Counted from the first letter of the stretch, positions 1 through 8,529 are shown. The stretch is 64,000 nt of DNA from Desulfocucumis sp964643075 (GCA_964643075.1 CAZXQO010000010.1:38971-102970); one strand, 5' to 3'. Translations and numbers: made by a program. The notes: generated from the letters alone by a model not told the origin.

Positions 1-110
1 AAGGGTTATCATCCCGGGGGGTGAAGCCCTTTCATTATTTAATACCCCTTATTTTATCTTTTGCTTCCGTCAGTGATCGGCTCATACTTAACCGGTGTAT
101 TCTGGTAAGA

Positions 111-1922
111 TTAGCTTAGCCTGAACCTGCCTGCCATGGCGTCCAGTTCACCGGCCAGACGGGAAAAGGTTACGGTAGATTCTGCCACCCCTTGCACAGT
201 GGCAGCCTGCTGCTCCGCCGTGGCGGCCATATTTTTAACAGCCAGGGCTATTTCTCCCACCGCCCCGGTCACGTCCTCGATCTCCGCCACCAGGCTCTGC
301 ACCCTTGCTATGATCAGCGTAAACAATTCGCCGACCTCATTTACTACAGTGGTACCGGCATCTACCACTTCTACGCCCTGCTGCATGGCCTCCACAGCCC
401 TGCCCGTCTGGAGTTGGACCGAATTAATAACACTGTAAATATCCTTGGCGGCAGTGGTAGATTTGTCGGCCAGGTTCCTTACCTCCTCTGCCACCACCCC
501 GAAGCCTCTTCCCTGCTCCCCAGCCCGGGCCGCCTCTATGGCCGCGTTAAAAGCCAGCAACTGGGTTTGCCCCGCAATATCACTTATGAAGTCAACTATA
601 TCCGTAATGGCCCTGGAAAATTGGGATAATTCCCGGATATTAGCGGAAACCTCATTGGTGCACCCGGTTATTATTTCCATCTGGCTGGTGATTTTTTTAA
701 TACCTTTGCTTCCTTCACCGGCAAAACCAGCTGCTTCCCTGGCGGCCAGGGATATATCCCGGGTTTTTATGCTTACCTTTTCCACAGTGGTGTAAACCAG
801 ACCCGTGGCTGCCGCGGTATCGGCGAGAGTGCAGGCAGATTCCTGCAAACCAGTGCTTAAATGTTTAGCCGTAACCGCCACCCGTTGCGCTTTATCGTTT
901 AATTGGCTGGCTATATCCCTCAGATTAATAAGCATGGTATTAAAAGAACCAGCCAGCCGACCCAGTTCGTCACTGGTTTTAACCATAAGTTTCTCTCCTG
1001 TCAGGTCACCCCCGGCAATCCTGGCGGTTTCCCTCTCCATAAGGGCGATAGGACCAGCCATCTTCCCGGATATGACAACCGCCATACCAAAGCCTAGAAA
1101 CAGCATGATTAACGCCATAACCCCGATAGTCAACTGGGCGTCTTTTACCCTTCCATCATTGGCTCTTTGCTCCCTGGCCAGATATTCATCCTGGATCTCT
1201 ATAATATTATGAGCCGGATCAGTTATAGAGTGAATAACCTGATCGTTGGTTTTTAGTAATTCTTCCACACTTGCCTGGTAATTCGTAGTTCCCGGCCAAT
1301 CTTTTTCCACCCGCTGCCTCATGGCGTTTTCTTTATATGCTTTCAGCTTGTCTGCGTACACGATATAATAATTATACCGGCCAATCATTCCGGCCAGCAG
1401 CTTTTTTTCCTCGTCGGTTCTGAGCAGATTTCTTACTTCGGATATCTTCTGATTAAAATTTGTCTTTAGTTTCTCCGATTTATCAAGGTTCTCGCTATTA
1501 TAATTAATTAAATAGGTCTGGAACTCGACAGTAAGCTCATCGAATATCATGAGCGCTTCCTGAGTGGTTTTGATAATTTTAGTCTTATTGTTAAGGAGAT
1601 CATTATACGATGAGCTTAAGCTAATCATTTGATAATAACAAGTCATACCAAGAACGAGGTTAAAGAGTAACGCCAGAGAAAAACCCGCCATTATTTTTTG
1701 CTTGATGCTGAAAACCGTTATCCTCTCTGCGAATCTCTTGGCCAGCAGTGAAAATTGCTGGTTGCCTGGTGCGCTCCCCGGCTTTTTTCTGAATAGTGTA
1801 ATGGCCGCAGTAAAAATATTTATTAGGATATTCTTTCCGCCTTCGAGCCGATGGTTTCTTCCATTGGATTTACGTTTTGATTTTTCCACCCAACCACTTC
1901 TCTCGTATTTTATTACCAACAA
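111..1922 (-). CDS. methyl-accepting chemotaxis protein
   Basis: Transmembrane chemoreceptor that would signal to CheA/CheW at the cytoplasmic membrane. The protein (up to 603 aa) has a basic N-terminus, a membrane segment near residues 73-97, an extracytoplasmic helical sensor of about 170 residues (4HB-like), a second membrane segment near 267-290, a HAMP linker, and a long helical signalling domain with the conserved hairpin core FNAAIEAARAGEQGRGF. The ligand cannot be told from sequence. The start is uncertain: the longest frame opens with TTG and has no ribosome site, while a GTG at 1889 is preceded by AGAAG. No chemotaxis operon genes are adjacent, so it is an orphan receptor. Confidence 0.9.
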   Translation of the reverse strand: MLVIKYERSGWVEKSKRKSNGRNHRLEGGKNILINIFTAAITLFRKKPGSAPGNQQFSLLAKRFAERITVFSIKQKIMAGFSLALLFNLVLGMTCYYQMISLSSSYNDLLNNKTKIIKTTQEALMIFDELTVEFQTYLINYNSENLDKSEKLKTNFNQKISEVRNLLRTDEEKKLLAGMIGRYNYYIVYADKLKAYKENAMRQRVEKDWPGTTNYQASVEELLKTNDQVIHSITDPAHNIIEIQDEYLAREQRANDGRVKDAQLTIGVMALIMLFLGFGMAVVISGKMAGPIALMERETARIAGGDLTGEKLMVKTSDELGRLAGSFNTMLINLRDIASQLNDKAQRVAVTAKHLSTGLQESACTLADTAAATGLVYTTVEKVSIKTRDISLAAREAAGFAGEGSKGIKKITSQMEIITGCTNEVSANIRELSQFSRAITDIVDFISDIAGQTQLLAFNAAIEAARAGEQGRGFGVVAEEVRNLADKSTTAAKDIYSVINSVQLQTGRAVEAMQQGVEVVDAGTTVVNEVGELFTLIIARVQSLVAEIEDVTGAVGEIALAVKNMAATAEQQAATVQGVAESTVTFSRLAGELDAMAGRFRLS

Positions 1923-2140
1923 CTATTAATAAAATACAAAAAGTGGTTTAAGCTGACATTAAAATAGCTTTAATAATTCATTAACAAACTGATCTTATTA
2001 AACTCAATACATCATATCACAGCAATTAACCGCTGCTTTTCGCGTTTCCTCGCCCGCCGCTGGCTACGCATAATTAACCTGGAACAATTATCCACCAGAT
2101 TTCGTCTAATCTATATATAAAATTATCACAGGAGGCCAGG

Positions 2141-3256
2141 ATGACCAAAAAACTGTTTTTTCTCACCATGTTTTGTATAGCAATGACAACTTTCCCTGCC
2201 AATGCCCCGGCTTCTGAGACCTTCAGCGACGTATCCTCAAACCACTGGGCTGCCAACACCATTGAGTTAATGGCTAACCAGGGCATAATCTCCGGTTACG
2301 AGGACGGCACATTCCGGCCTGATAATACAGTGACCCGGGCGGAATATGCCACCATGCTGGTTAAAGCCACCGGTATGCAGGTTGACGAAGTTAGCACCCC
2401 TACCTTTGCAGACCTGCCCTTAACTCACTGGAGCCTGCCCCAGGTGGAGAAGGCCAAAGATTTTTTCAACTACACCAAAACCGGAAAAGGATTGTTATTC
2501 CGGCCAGACGTACCAATATTGCGAGAAGAGGCTGTAGCTGCGCTGGCCAGAGCGAAAAAGCTGGAGGAGCAGGCGGACTGGCAGGATAGCATAAAATGGT
2601 TTAAAGATCACGATGAAATTTCGCCGCTATACGGGCCGGATGTTGCATCTGCCCTGAAGGAGGGACTAATCCGGGGATATGATGACGGCAGATTTAAACC
2701 CACCGGCCAGCTAACCAGAGCCGAGGCGGCTGTGTTAATCCACCAGGCCTTTTTGCACACTGAAACCATCAGCTCCTGGATTGAAAGCGGCATAGTTAAG
2801 CCACTCACCGAAACACAGGATAGCTACACGATTCTGACGGATAAATTAAACAACAAGTTTGGCAGCATTGCTGTTAATTTCAGCCCGATAAATGTGACCT
2901 ACTACGCCAAGGATATAAAAATTGGTACTGAACAAGAGGACATATTGTATGTTTTCGCCAGAATCGACCCACTAAAATATTTCTCCTTCTCCGAAGCCGA
3001 CTATCACACCAAGCCTGATGAAATAAAAAAGTTTATATGTGACACAACTCTATGGATAGCCAAAGACAACCCCGGCAAGAAAATACTTTGCATCCTGGGC
3101 TACGACAATATGATTTATTATAATCCCGAAAAAATTTTTGAAACCAGGTATGTAACGTATCTGCCCGGGCAAGAGGGCTGGTACATCAACAGATTTTACG
3201 CCGGAGCCGTTGCCCGGAATAGCAGTATTATTGATTCCTGGCGAGAAGATTTATAG
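2141..3256 (+). CDS. S-layer homology (SLH) domain protein
   Basis: Exported protein of 371 aa, probably anchored to secondary cell-wall polymer through SLH domains. It has a signal peptide (MTKKLFF, hydrophobic core, ANA/ASE cleavage region near residues 22-25) and three SLH repeats at roughly 27-70, 86-130 and 150-200, with typical FSDV..HWA, GYEDGTFRPDN and TRAEYA signatures. The C-terminal 170 residues have no family I recognise. AGGAGG lies 7 bases before the ATG. It is one of the few plus-strand genes, and its 3' end abuts a truncated minus-strand DUF523 remnant. The function beyond wall anchoring is unknown. Confidence 0.85.
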   Translation: MTKKLFFLTMFCIAMTTFPANAPASETFSDVSSNHWAANTIELMANQGIISGYEDGTFRPDNTVTRAEYATMLVKATGMQVDEVSTPTFADLPLTHWSLPQVEKAKDFFNYTKTGKGLLFRPDVPILREEAVAALARAKKLEEQADWQDSIKWFKDHDEISPLYGPDVASALKEGLIRGYDDGRFKPTGQLTRAEAAVLIHQAFLHTETISSWIESGIVKPLTETQDSYTILTDKLNNKFGSIAVNFSPINVTYYAKDIKIGTEQEDILYVFARIDPLKYFSFSEADYHTKPDEIKKFICDTTLWIAKDNPGKKILCILGYDNMIYYNPEKIFETRYVTYLPGQEGWYINRFYAGAVARNSSIIDSWREDL

Positions 3257-3279
3257 AAATTTGCGTTAAAACCAAAGTC

Positions 3280-3366
3280 TTGTAGTTTCTGTATTTCCGG
3301 AACAGTGTTATAGGTGCCGTTATACTTGCATAGTATACCTGCCAGACAAGCACTGACCATAATCAT
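3280..3366 (-). pseudogene. N-terminal remnant of a DUF523 family gene
   Basis: About 29 codons from an ATG at 3366 (preceded by AAGGGAG) encode MIMVSACLAGILCKYNGTYN and a few more residues. This matches the conserved start of DUF523 proteins (VSACLlGxxCrYdG). The similarity then stops; the frame runs on with unrelated residues to a stop at 3196, overlapping the end of the convergent SLH gene. Full DUF523 proteins are about 150 aa, so this is a 5' fragment that keeps its ribosome site. The family assignment is from recalled consensus. Confidence 0.55.
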
Positions 3367-3439
3367 CCCAACATCTCCCTTCTCAAAACAATAATTATTG
3401 CTATATTTTACTCTATATATGTACTCCCCTGCACCCACA

Positions 3440-3468
3440 AAATTATAGCGCCCGGAAATCCGGGCGCT
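3440..3468 (-). terminator. intrinsic terminator after the CBM gene
   Basis: Perfect 9-bp stem AGCGCCCGG/CCGGGCGCT with an ATTT loop, followed on the minus strand by ATAATTTTG. It sits just past the stop codon of the carbohydrate-binding protein. Confidence 0.7.
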
Positions 3469-3476
3469 TGCAAAGC

Positions 3477-3782
3477 CTAGCTAATGGTCCAGTTGAATCC
3501 GTTGTTGTTGTCCCAGTTATTGGCTGAATCCTTAAAACAAATAATGGCCTGATTATCCGCCAGTCTGATAGTTTTCTCCCAGCCCCTGGGAGTTCGCTCC
3601 ATCTTCTGGGTGTCGGTATTGCTCCAGTGCCTGTGGTCGCCGAAACCGCAGTGCAGATATACCTGGTCGGCACCCGACTTTGCCAGCAGACCATTATAAC
3701 AAACCATGGCCTCATTGGCATAGGCAGCAGGCTTGACTTCCACACCTTTCTGATAGTCATTCCATGCTTTAATCATAATCAT
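3477..3782 (-). CDS. stand-alone carbohydrate-binding domain protein (CBM25-like)
   Basis: Small protein (101 aa) made almost entirely of one beta-sandwich carbohydrate-binding module. It shows VYLHCGFGDHRHW, a Met-containing central strand, GWEKTI and the C-terminal FKDSANNWDNNNGFNW signature typical of starch-binding CBM25/CBM53 modules. There is no signal peptide and no catalytic domain. AGGAGG is placed 7 bases before the ATG at 3782; the ATG at 3788 is too close to it. A terminator follows. It may bind an intracellular glucan such as glycogen (inference). Confidence 0.7.
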   Translation of the reverse strand: MIMIKAWNDYQKGVEVKPAAYANEAMVCYNGLLAKSGADQVYLHCGFGDHRHWSNTDTQKMERTPRGWEKTIRLADNQAIICFKDSANNWDNNNGFNWTIS

Positions 3783-3955
3783 CCACATACCTCCTAATTA
3801 AAAATATTAGGAACCCATGTGTTATAATCCCTCAAAATAAAACTCTTATGTCAGCCCTTTATTACCATTTTAAAAGAAAAGCATCAAATTACCCACAAAC
3901 TGTAGGCCACGAAATTTATCCCTTGTTTCCTTCCGGAAACAATAAAAACCTGCCA

Positions 3956-4687
3956 TTATTCCCGGGATGCGGCAAAATATTTAACAATCCCTGCATATAC
4001 ACTAAAAGCCACTTTTGTCTGGTATCCCGGGTCTTGCAACAGTTTTTCCTCCTCCTGGTTAGAAACAAAACCAATCTCCACGATAACTGATGGCATTTGG
4101 GATTTTCTGCCGGTAAAGTAATCTACCTCCTTAGGCTTGCGTCTGGTATTTTTCAGCAGGCGGGTTACTTCTGCCTGAATGGATTTGCTTAATTCCTTGC
4201 TTTCTTCGGACCCGGGCTGGGAAAAGGTCTGGGCGCCATGCTGCCGGCTGTCGGACTTAAAGCTGTTTACATGAATACTTACAAAAGCGTCAGCCTTATT
4301 TTCATTCGCCATGTTTACCCGCCTGGAAAGATCCTGCCTTTTTTTAGCCAGCAGACCGCTGGTATCGGGATCACATAGCATGGTATCCGTCTCCCTGGTA
4401 AGAATCACCTTAGCCCCTGACTGTCGCAAAAAATCAGCCAGTTTATTGGCTACAGCCAGGGTGATTTCCTTTTCTACTGCCCCACCGGAGCCCTTGGCTC
4501 CAGGATCAATACCCCCGTGCCCGGGGTCAACAACCACGACCCTGTTTACCATAACCCGGGAAAGAGCTTCGATTGACTTTTTTTCCAGCGTCCCGGATAT
4601 GAATCCGGCAACTAAAAAGCCCAGGACAGCAAGAAAGGCTCCCACCAGCCAATAAGACCTCTTCGGGAGCCTGATAAATACAGGCAA
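3956..4687 (-). CDS. cwlD: N-acetylmuramoyl-L-alanine amidase CwlD, spore cortex
   Basis: Zinc amidase of the Amidase_3 family. In sporulating Firmicutes CwlD cleaves the peptide from muramic acid, the first step in making muramic-delta-lactam in spore cortex. An N-terminal membrane anchor (YWLVGAFLAVLGFLVAGF) precedes the catalytic domain with DPGHGGIDPGA (zinc His), the Glu of AVEKE, SIHVNS (zinc His) and the catalytic Glu in VIVEIGF. Its place downstream of rpsI matches the Bacillus order rpsI...cwlD. AAGGAGGG lies 7 bases before a TTG at 4687; an ATG at 4708 in frame is the alternative start with a weaker site. Confidence 0.9.
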   Translation of the reverse strand: MPVFIRLPKRSYWLVGAFLAVLGFLVAGFISGTLEKKSIEALSRVMVNRVVVVDPGHGGIDPGAKGSGGAVEKEITLAVANKLADFLRQSGAKVILTRETDTMLCDPDTSGLLAKKRQDLSRRVNMANENKADAFVSIHVNSFKSDSRQHGAQTFSQPGSEESKELSKSIQAEVTRLLKNTRRKPKEVDYFTGRKSQMPSVIVEIGFVSNQEEEKLLQDPGYQTKVAFSVYAGIVKYFAASRE

Positions 4688-4755
4688 CAAAAATCCCTCC
4701 TTTTTCATTGGCCTTGAAGTTAATAATAATTTTATGAAAAAGAGAGGGAATATAT

Positions 4756-4780
4756 GAAAAAAGGAAGGTTGCCCTTCCTT
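4756..4780 (-). terminator. intrinsic terminator of rplM-rpsI
   Basis: Immediately after the rpsI stop codon the minus strand reads AAGGAAGGGCAACCTTCC then TTTTTT: a short GC-containing stem with a U tract. Confidence 0.8.
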
Positions 4781-5172
4781 TAACGTTTCGAAAATTGTGA
4801 AGCCTTGCGAGCCTTTTTGAGACCGTATTTCCTTCTTTCCTTCATCCTCGGGTCGCGGGTTAAAAAGCCGGCTTTCTTTAATGCCGGCCGCAGGTTGGGA
4901 TCCGACTGCACCAGCGCCCGGGCCAACCCCATCCGTGCAGCCCCGGCCTGGCCGCTAACGCCACCGCCAAGGGTCTTGACATAAACATCGAAGCGGCCCG
5001 CAGTACCTGTAAGCTCCAGGGGCTGACGTACCACCATTTCGAGCACCCTGCGCCCAAGATAAGCCAGTACCTCTTTATTGTTAATGGTTACTTTTCCTTC
5101 GCCTGGATAAATATACACCCTTGCCACCGCGTTCTTGCGGCGGCCTGTGCCGTAAAATTTGACCTGAGCCAA
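4780..5172 (-). CDS. rpsI: 30S ribosomal protein S9
   Basis: S9 (130 aa) of the small subunit head; its basic C-terminal tail reaches the P-site tRNA. The sequence shows GTGRRKNAVARV near the N-terminus, GGGVSGQAGA in the middle and the family ending KARKASQFSKR. The start is the TTG at 5172, placed 7 bases after AAGGAGG. A frame extending to 5193 would put that ribosome site inside the gene. It forms a two-gene unit with rplM and ends at an intrinsic terminator. Confidence 0.97.
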   Translation of the reverse strand: MAQVKFYGTGRRKNAVARVYIYPGEGKVTINNKEVLAYLGRRVLEMVVRQPLELTGTAGRFDVYVKTLGGGVSGQAGAARMGLARALVQSDPNLRPALKKAGFLTRDPRMKERRKYGLKKARKASQFSKR

Positions 5173-5227
5173 AGATTTTCCTCCTTCCATCACGTTGCAG
5201 CAGCTGCTTTCATTATTCCCTGGTCAT

Positions 5228-5659
5228 CTACCTTGACCAGGCTTCGACCTTTTGAGCCTGATGTGGATGTTCTGGTCCGCGGTACACCTTCAATTTTTTA
5301 GCCATGGCCGCTCCCAGGCGGTTGTGGGGAAGCATGCCTTCAATGGCTTTTCTGATTGCCAGCTCGGGCCTATCCCTCATTACAATGGCGTAGCTGGTTC
5401 TTTTCAATCCGCCGGGATAACCGCTGTGGCGAATATATTCCTTGTTCTGGAGCTTGTTTCCGGTAAGTACCGCCTTGCCAGCGTTAATAATTATGACATG
5501 ATCACCGGCATCAACATTAGGGGTATAGGTGGGGCGGTGTTTTCCCCTGAGTATGCTGGCGACTTCCGCTGCCATGCGTCCCAAGACCTTGCCTTCGGCG
5601 TCTATAACATACCATTTGCGCTCCAGTTCGCCCGGCTTGGCCATGTATGTTGTTTTCAT
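5228..5659 (-). CDS. rplM: 50S ribosomal protein L13
   Basis: L13 (143 aa), an early-assembling 23S rRNA-binding protein. It has the conserved KPGELERKWYVIDAEGKVLGRMA start and VLTGNKLQNKEY, and ends with GPEHPHQAQKVE. AGGAGG precedes the ATG by 11 bases. It is first in the rplM-rpsI unit, with its own promoter at 5832-5860 and a leader of about 165 nt that could be an L13-type autoregulatory element. Confidence 0.97.
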   Translation of the reverse strand: MKTTYMAKPGELERKWYVIDAEGKVLGRMAAEVASILRGKHRPTYTPNVDAGDHVIIINAGKAVLTGNKLQNKEYIRHSGYPGGLKRTSYAIVMRDRPELAIRKAIEGMLPHNRLGAAMAKKLKVYRGPEHPHQAQKVEAWSR

Positions 5660-5825
5660 TATTCTCTATTCCTCCTGAAAAAGCTTGCAAAAAAACCTGT
5701 GCTACATCACCATTTTAGTGGTTGGTGATTGGGATAGAAGGAATTCACTAAAGCGAATTCCGACAAGTAATAATTAGATAAATCTTTGCCAGCTTAACCG
5801 GGGCTCGTGGCTGAGCGTGGCACAT
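5660..5825 (-). promoter_or_regulatory. candidate L13-type mRNA leader
   Basis: The rplM mRNA has a 5' leader of about 165 nt. It holds a 7-bp hairpin GAATTCG.../...GAATTC (5741-5760) and a second one, ATCACCA/TGGTGAT (near 5707-5730), followed by a run of seven T ten bases on. Firmicutes commonly have an L13 leader here that senses free L13. I cannot confirm the family's consensus by eye. Confidence 0.4.
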
Positions 5826-5831
5826 ATAGAC

Positions 5832-5860
5832 ATTTTAATACTTTAAATTTCCAGTGTCAA
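5832..5860 (-). promoter_or_regulatory. sigma-A promoter of rplM-rpsI
   Basis: TTGACA, 17-bp spacer, TAAAAT on the minus strand, directly after the truA stop codon. It separates rplM-rpsI from the upstream ecf-truA genes. Confidence 0.75.
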
Positions 5861-5866
5861 GAAACT

Positions 5867-6616
5867 TTACATTGAATATTCTACCTTCATCAGGCAAAGG
5901 CCCTGGGGTGGTACCGTTGGCCCCGCCAGTTCCCTCTTTCTGCCCTCAAGAATAAGCCGCACATGTTCCGGAGGATATTTTTTTAGTCCCACTTTCAGCA
6001 GGGTTCCGGTTATTATACGCACCATATTATATAAAAAACCGTCTCCCTTGAAGAAAAGTTCCACCATTGTGCCGGTTTCCTGAACGTCCAGGCTTAACAA
6101 ATGGCGCACTGTGGACTTAACGGGACTGCCTTCAGCCTTAAAGGCCGCGAAATCATGCCTGCCTGTCAGCAGCGCCGCTGCTTCCCTTACAGCCTGAAAA
6201 TCTATCGCTTTGGGAACAAAATAACTGTAGCGACTGAACATGGGATCGGGTATACGGGAATTGTAAATTGCATACCGGTAGGTTTTAGACACCGCCGAAA
6301 AACGGGCATGAAAATCCTCGGGCACATCTTCAGAATTTACTACCGCTATATCCGGAGGCAGGCAGCCGTTCATGGCCAGAGGTATTCTCTCCGTGGGTAT
6401 ATTCCACCCGTAAGCGTTGAAATTTATAACCTGGCCCCGGGCATGAACCCCGGCATCAGTCCTGCCGGCCCCTATTACCCTTACAGTGCCGCCGCTAAGA
6501 CGCTGCAAACACCTTTCCAGTTCCCCCTGGATGGTGGGAAGTCCCGTTCCCCTCTGTTCCTGAAAACCGCAGTAGCTGGTACCGTCATAAGCGACGGTTA
6601 ATTTAATATTCCGCAT
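5867..6616 (-). CDS. truA: tRNA pseudouridine(38-40) synthase TruA
   Basis: Converts uridines 38-40 of the tRNA anticodon stem to pseudouridine. The protein (249 aa) has the family start KLTVAYDGTSYCGFQ, the catalytic Asp in GAGRTDAGVHARGQV, and the C-terminal FLYNMVRIITGTLL helix. The start is the ATG at 6616; a TTG at 6625 in frame is possible. It follows the ECF transporter genes, as in many Firmicutes, separated by a dispersed repeat. Confidence 0.97.
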   Translation of the reverse strand: MRNIKLTVAYDGTSYCGFQEQRGTGLPTIQGELERCLQRLSGGTVRVIGAGRTDAGVHARGQVINFNAYGWNIPTERIPLAMNGCLPPDIAVVNSEDVPEDFHARFSAVSKTYRYAIYNSRIPDPMFSRYSYFVPKAIDFQAVREAAALLTGRHDFAAFKAEGSPVKSTVRHLLSLDVQETGTMVELFFKGDGFLYNMVRIITGTLLKVGLKKYPPEHVRLILEGRKRELAGPTVPPQGLCLMKVEYSM

Positions 6617-6640
6617 GGCTCCCAATCCAAGGTCCAGTGT

Positions 6641-6710
6641 CTAAGGTCTGAAGTCCAAAATCTAAGGTTCTCAGTTCTCTTTTGACTTTTGACACTCGAA
6701 TTTTGACATT
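6641..6710. repeat. dispersed AT-rich repeat, family 2 copy A
   Basis: Pseudo-repetitive sequence of the form CTAAGGTC.GAAGTC.AA...CAGTTCTC.TTGACTTTTGACA.TCGA, shared with 26851-26928 and partly with 7522-7570. It fills the gap between ecfT and truA. No coding frame. Confidence 0.6.
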
Positions 6711-6715
6711 CGGCT

Positions 6716-7504
6716 TTATCTAAGCAATACCGCTGCCACCAGGGTAGCTCCGGAAAAGACGAACACACAATAATCCCTGGAGTTGTAATGCAACTGCCTC
6801 ATTTTTGTGCGTCCGGCACCACCCCGATAACAGCGGGCTTCCATAGCCGTGGAAAGTTCCTCTGCCCGCCGGAAGGCCCCCGAGAACACAGGAACCATCA
6901 GAGATATCAGAGCATAAAACTTTTTCTCCAGTCTGGCACCGCTGAATCCCGCACCCCTGGCCTGCTGAGCTCTGATCACGGTAAAAGCCTCCTCCAGTAG
7001 TGTCGGTACAAAGCGGAGGGCAATGGTCATCATCATGGCCATCTCATGCACGGGTATCCCTAACCGCCGTAACGGATGGGCCAACTGTTCTATGCCGGCT
7101 GTAAGGTTCACCGGAGTAGTGGTCATGGTCAGTAAGATACTGGCCAGTATCAGCAACGTTAGCCGTAGAAGCAGCTGCCCCCCCAGCAGCAAACCTTCCC
7201 TGGTGACAGTAAGAAAGGTCAGGGTATAAACCGGCTCCCCGGGAGTAAATAATGCCTGCAAGATAAAAGTAAAAAGCAAAACGAACCAAAGAGCTTTAAG
7301 GCCGCGCCATATAAAAACGGGTGAAATACCGGAAAGCAGCACTGCCAGAAGTAGTACCCCGGTTACCGGCACAAAGCCAGCACCCTTGGCCAGAGTAGCG
7401 CCTATGATCATAAAAATCATGGACAATATTTTGGTGCGGGGGTCCAGATTATGCACGGGCGAATTCCCGGGTATATACTGCCCTACAGTTAATCCATCAA
7501 ACAA
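6716..7504 (-). CDS. ecfT: ECF transporter transmembrane component EcfT
   Basis: Membrane coupling protein (262 aa) of the group II energy-coupling-factor transporter. It links the two ATPases to interchangeable vitamin- or metal-binding S subunits encoded elsewhere. About five to six hydrophobic segments are seen, with the two coupling-helix motifs near the C-terminal half (IRAQQARGAGFSG and STAMEARCYRGG, the Ala-Arg-Gly type). The start is a TTG 8 bases after GAGG. It is the third gene of ecfA1-ecfA2-ecfT. No S component is in the window. Confidence 0.95.
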   Translation of the reverse strand: MFDGLTVGQYIPGNSPVHNLDPRTKILSMIFMIIGATLAKGAGFVPVTGVLLLAVLLSGISPVFIWRGLKALWFVLLFTFILQALFTPGEPVYTLTFLTVTREGLLLGGQLLLRLTLLILASILLTMTTTPVNLTAGIEQLAHPLRRLGIPVHEMAMMMTIALRFVPTLLEEAFTVIRAQQARGAGFSGARLEKKFYALISLMVPVFSGAFRRAEELSTAMEARCYRGGAGRTKMRQLHYNSRDYCVFVFSGATLVAAVLLR

Positions 7505-7521
7505 GGGAAAAACCTCATATT

Positions 7522-7570
7522 TAAGTCAAAGGCAGAAAGTCCAAGCCCCATTGACTTTTGACATTTGATA
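7522..7570. repeat. dispersed AT-rich repeat, family 2 copy B (partial)
   Basis: Contains GAAAGTCCAA and TTGACTTTTGACATTTGA, matching the right-hand parts of the copies at 6641-6710 and 26851-26928. It lies between ecfA2 and ecfT. Confidence 0.5.
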
Positions 7571-7590
7571 GTTTATTTTCTCGACTTGTT

Positions 7591-7672
7591 ACTATTCAGG
7601 TATTCAGGAGTCAGATTTCAGAATACTTCAAGACAAAAAACCGTTCTCTAATTCTGACTACTGACAACATTT
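7591..7672. repeat. dispersed repeat, family 3 copy overlapping the ecfA2 3' end
   Basis: Starts ACTATTCAGGTATTCAG and continues CAAGAC.A.AA.CCGT.CTCT.AT.CTGACT, colinear with the left two thirds of the MITE-like element at 12427-12544. The last dozen codons and the stop of ecfA2 lie inside it. The right terminal inverted repeat is missing, so the copy is truncated. Confidence 0.6.
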
Positions 7673-8529
7673 GACTTTTTACTACCGAGATAGCTAATTA
7701 TTTCTTTCTCCACCCCATCAATGGTCAATCCGTCTGTCTGAAGCGGCACCCCGTTGGAGTTGAGCCTGTGTTTAAGTTCCGCTGCAAAGGGTACATCCAG
7801 TCCAATAGAGCGCAGCCCCGGAGGATCTGTAAAAACCTCCGCCGGAGTCCCCACAAAAAATGGTTTCCCCCTCTCCAGCACCAGCACACGGTCTGCCATT
7901 GAGGCTATATCATCCATATTGTGGGTTATCAGTATCACCGTAATGCTTTCGTCTTGCTTCAGTTTTTTTATCGTTTTGAAAATCTGTCGCTTGCCGGCGG
8001 GATCTATACCGGCCGTGGGTTCATCCAGTACCAATACACGGGGTCTATTAGCAAGGATTGAGGCCAGTGCCACCCTGCGCCTCTGACCACCGCTTAAAGA
8101 CCAAGGGGAGCGCTCTCTAACCACTTCAGGATCCAGTCCTACATTTTTGAGAGCATGAGTGACCCTTTGCTCAATTTCTGCAGGCGTGAGATCCATATTT
8201 GAAGGACCAAAGGCAACTTCCTTAAAAACATTTTCCTCAAAAAATTGATATTCCGGGTACTGAAAAACCAGTCCTACCTGCCGCCACAATTCCCGGCGGT
8301 ATTTTTTTCGCCTTGTATCCAGCCCGTTGATCAATACCCGGCCCCTGGTAGGAACCAGTAACCCGTTAAGCAGCATGGCCAGGGTAGATTTTCCGGAGCC
8401 GGTGGATCCGGCTAAAGCCAGTATTTCCCCATCGTACACTTCCAGGTTAATATTCTGCAGGGCATGGGTTTCCAGAGAGGTTCCTTTCAAATAAGCGTGG
8501 TGTACATCTTCCATTGTTATAACCGGCAT
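7648..8529 (-). CDS. ecfA2: ECF transporter ATPase EcfA2
   Basis: Second ATP-binding subunit (293 aa) of the energy-coupling-factor module. Walker A is GSTGSGKST, the Q loop FQYPEYQFFEENVF is of the EcfA2 type, the signature is LSGGQRRR, Walker B LVLDEPTAGIDP, and the switch His is in ITHN. It overlaps ecfA1 by 13 bases, implying translational coupling. The final residues (about GSKKSNVVSSQN) are encoded by a dispersed repeat, so the natural C-terminus was probably replaced. Confidence 0.95.
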   Translation of the reverse strand: MPVITMEDVHHAYLKGTSLETHALQNINLEVYDGEILALAGSTGSGKSTLAMLLNGLLVPTRGRVLINGLDTRRKKYRRELWRQVGLVFQYPEYQFFEENVFKEVAFGPSNMDLTPAEIEQRVTHALKNVGLDPEVVRERSPWSLSGGQRRRVALASILANRPRVLVLDEPTAGIDPAGKRQIFKTIKKLKQDESITVILITHNMDDIASMADRVLVLERGKPFFVGTPAEVFTDPPGLRSIGLDVPFAAELKHRLNSNGVPLQTDGLTIDGVEKEIISYLGSKKSNVVSSQN

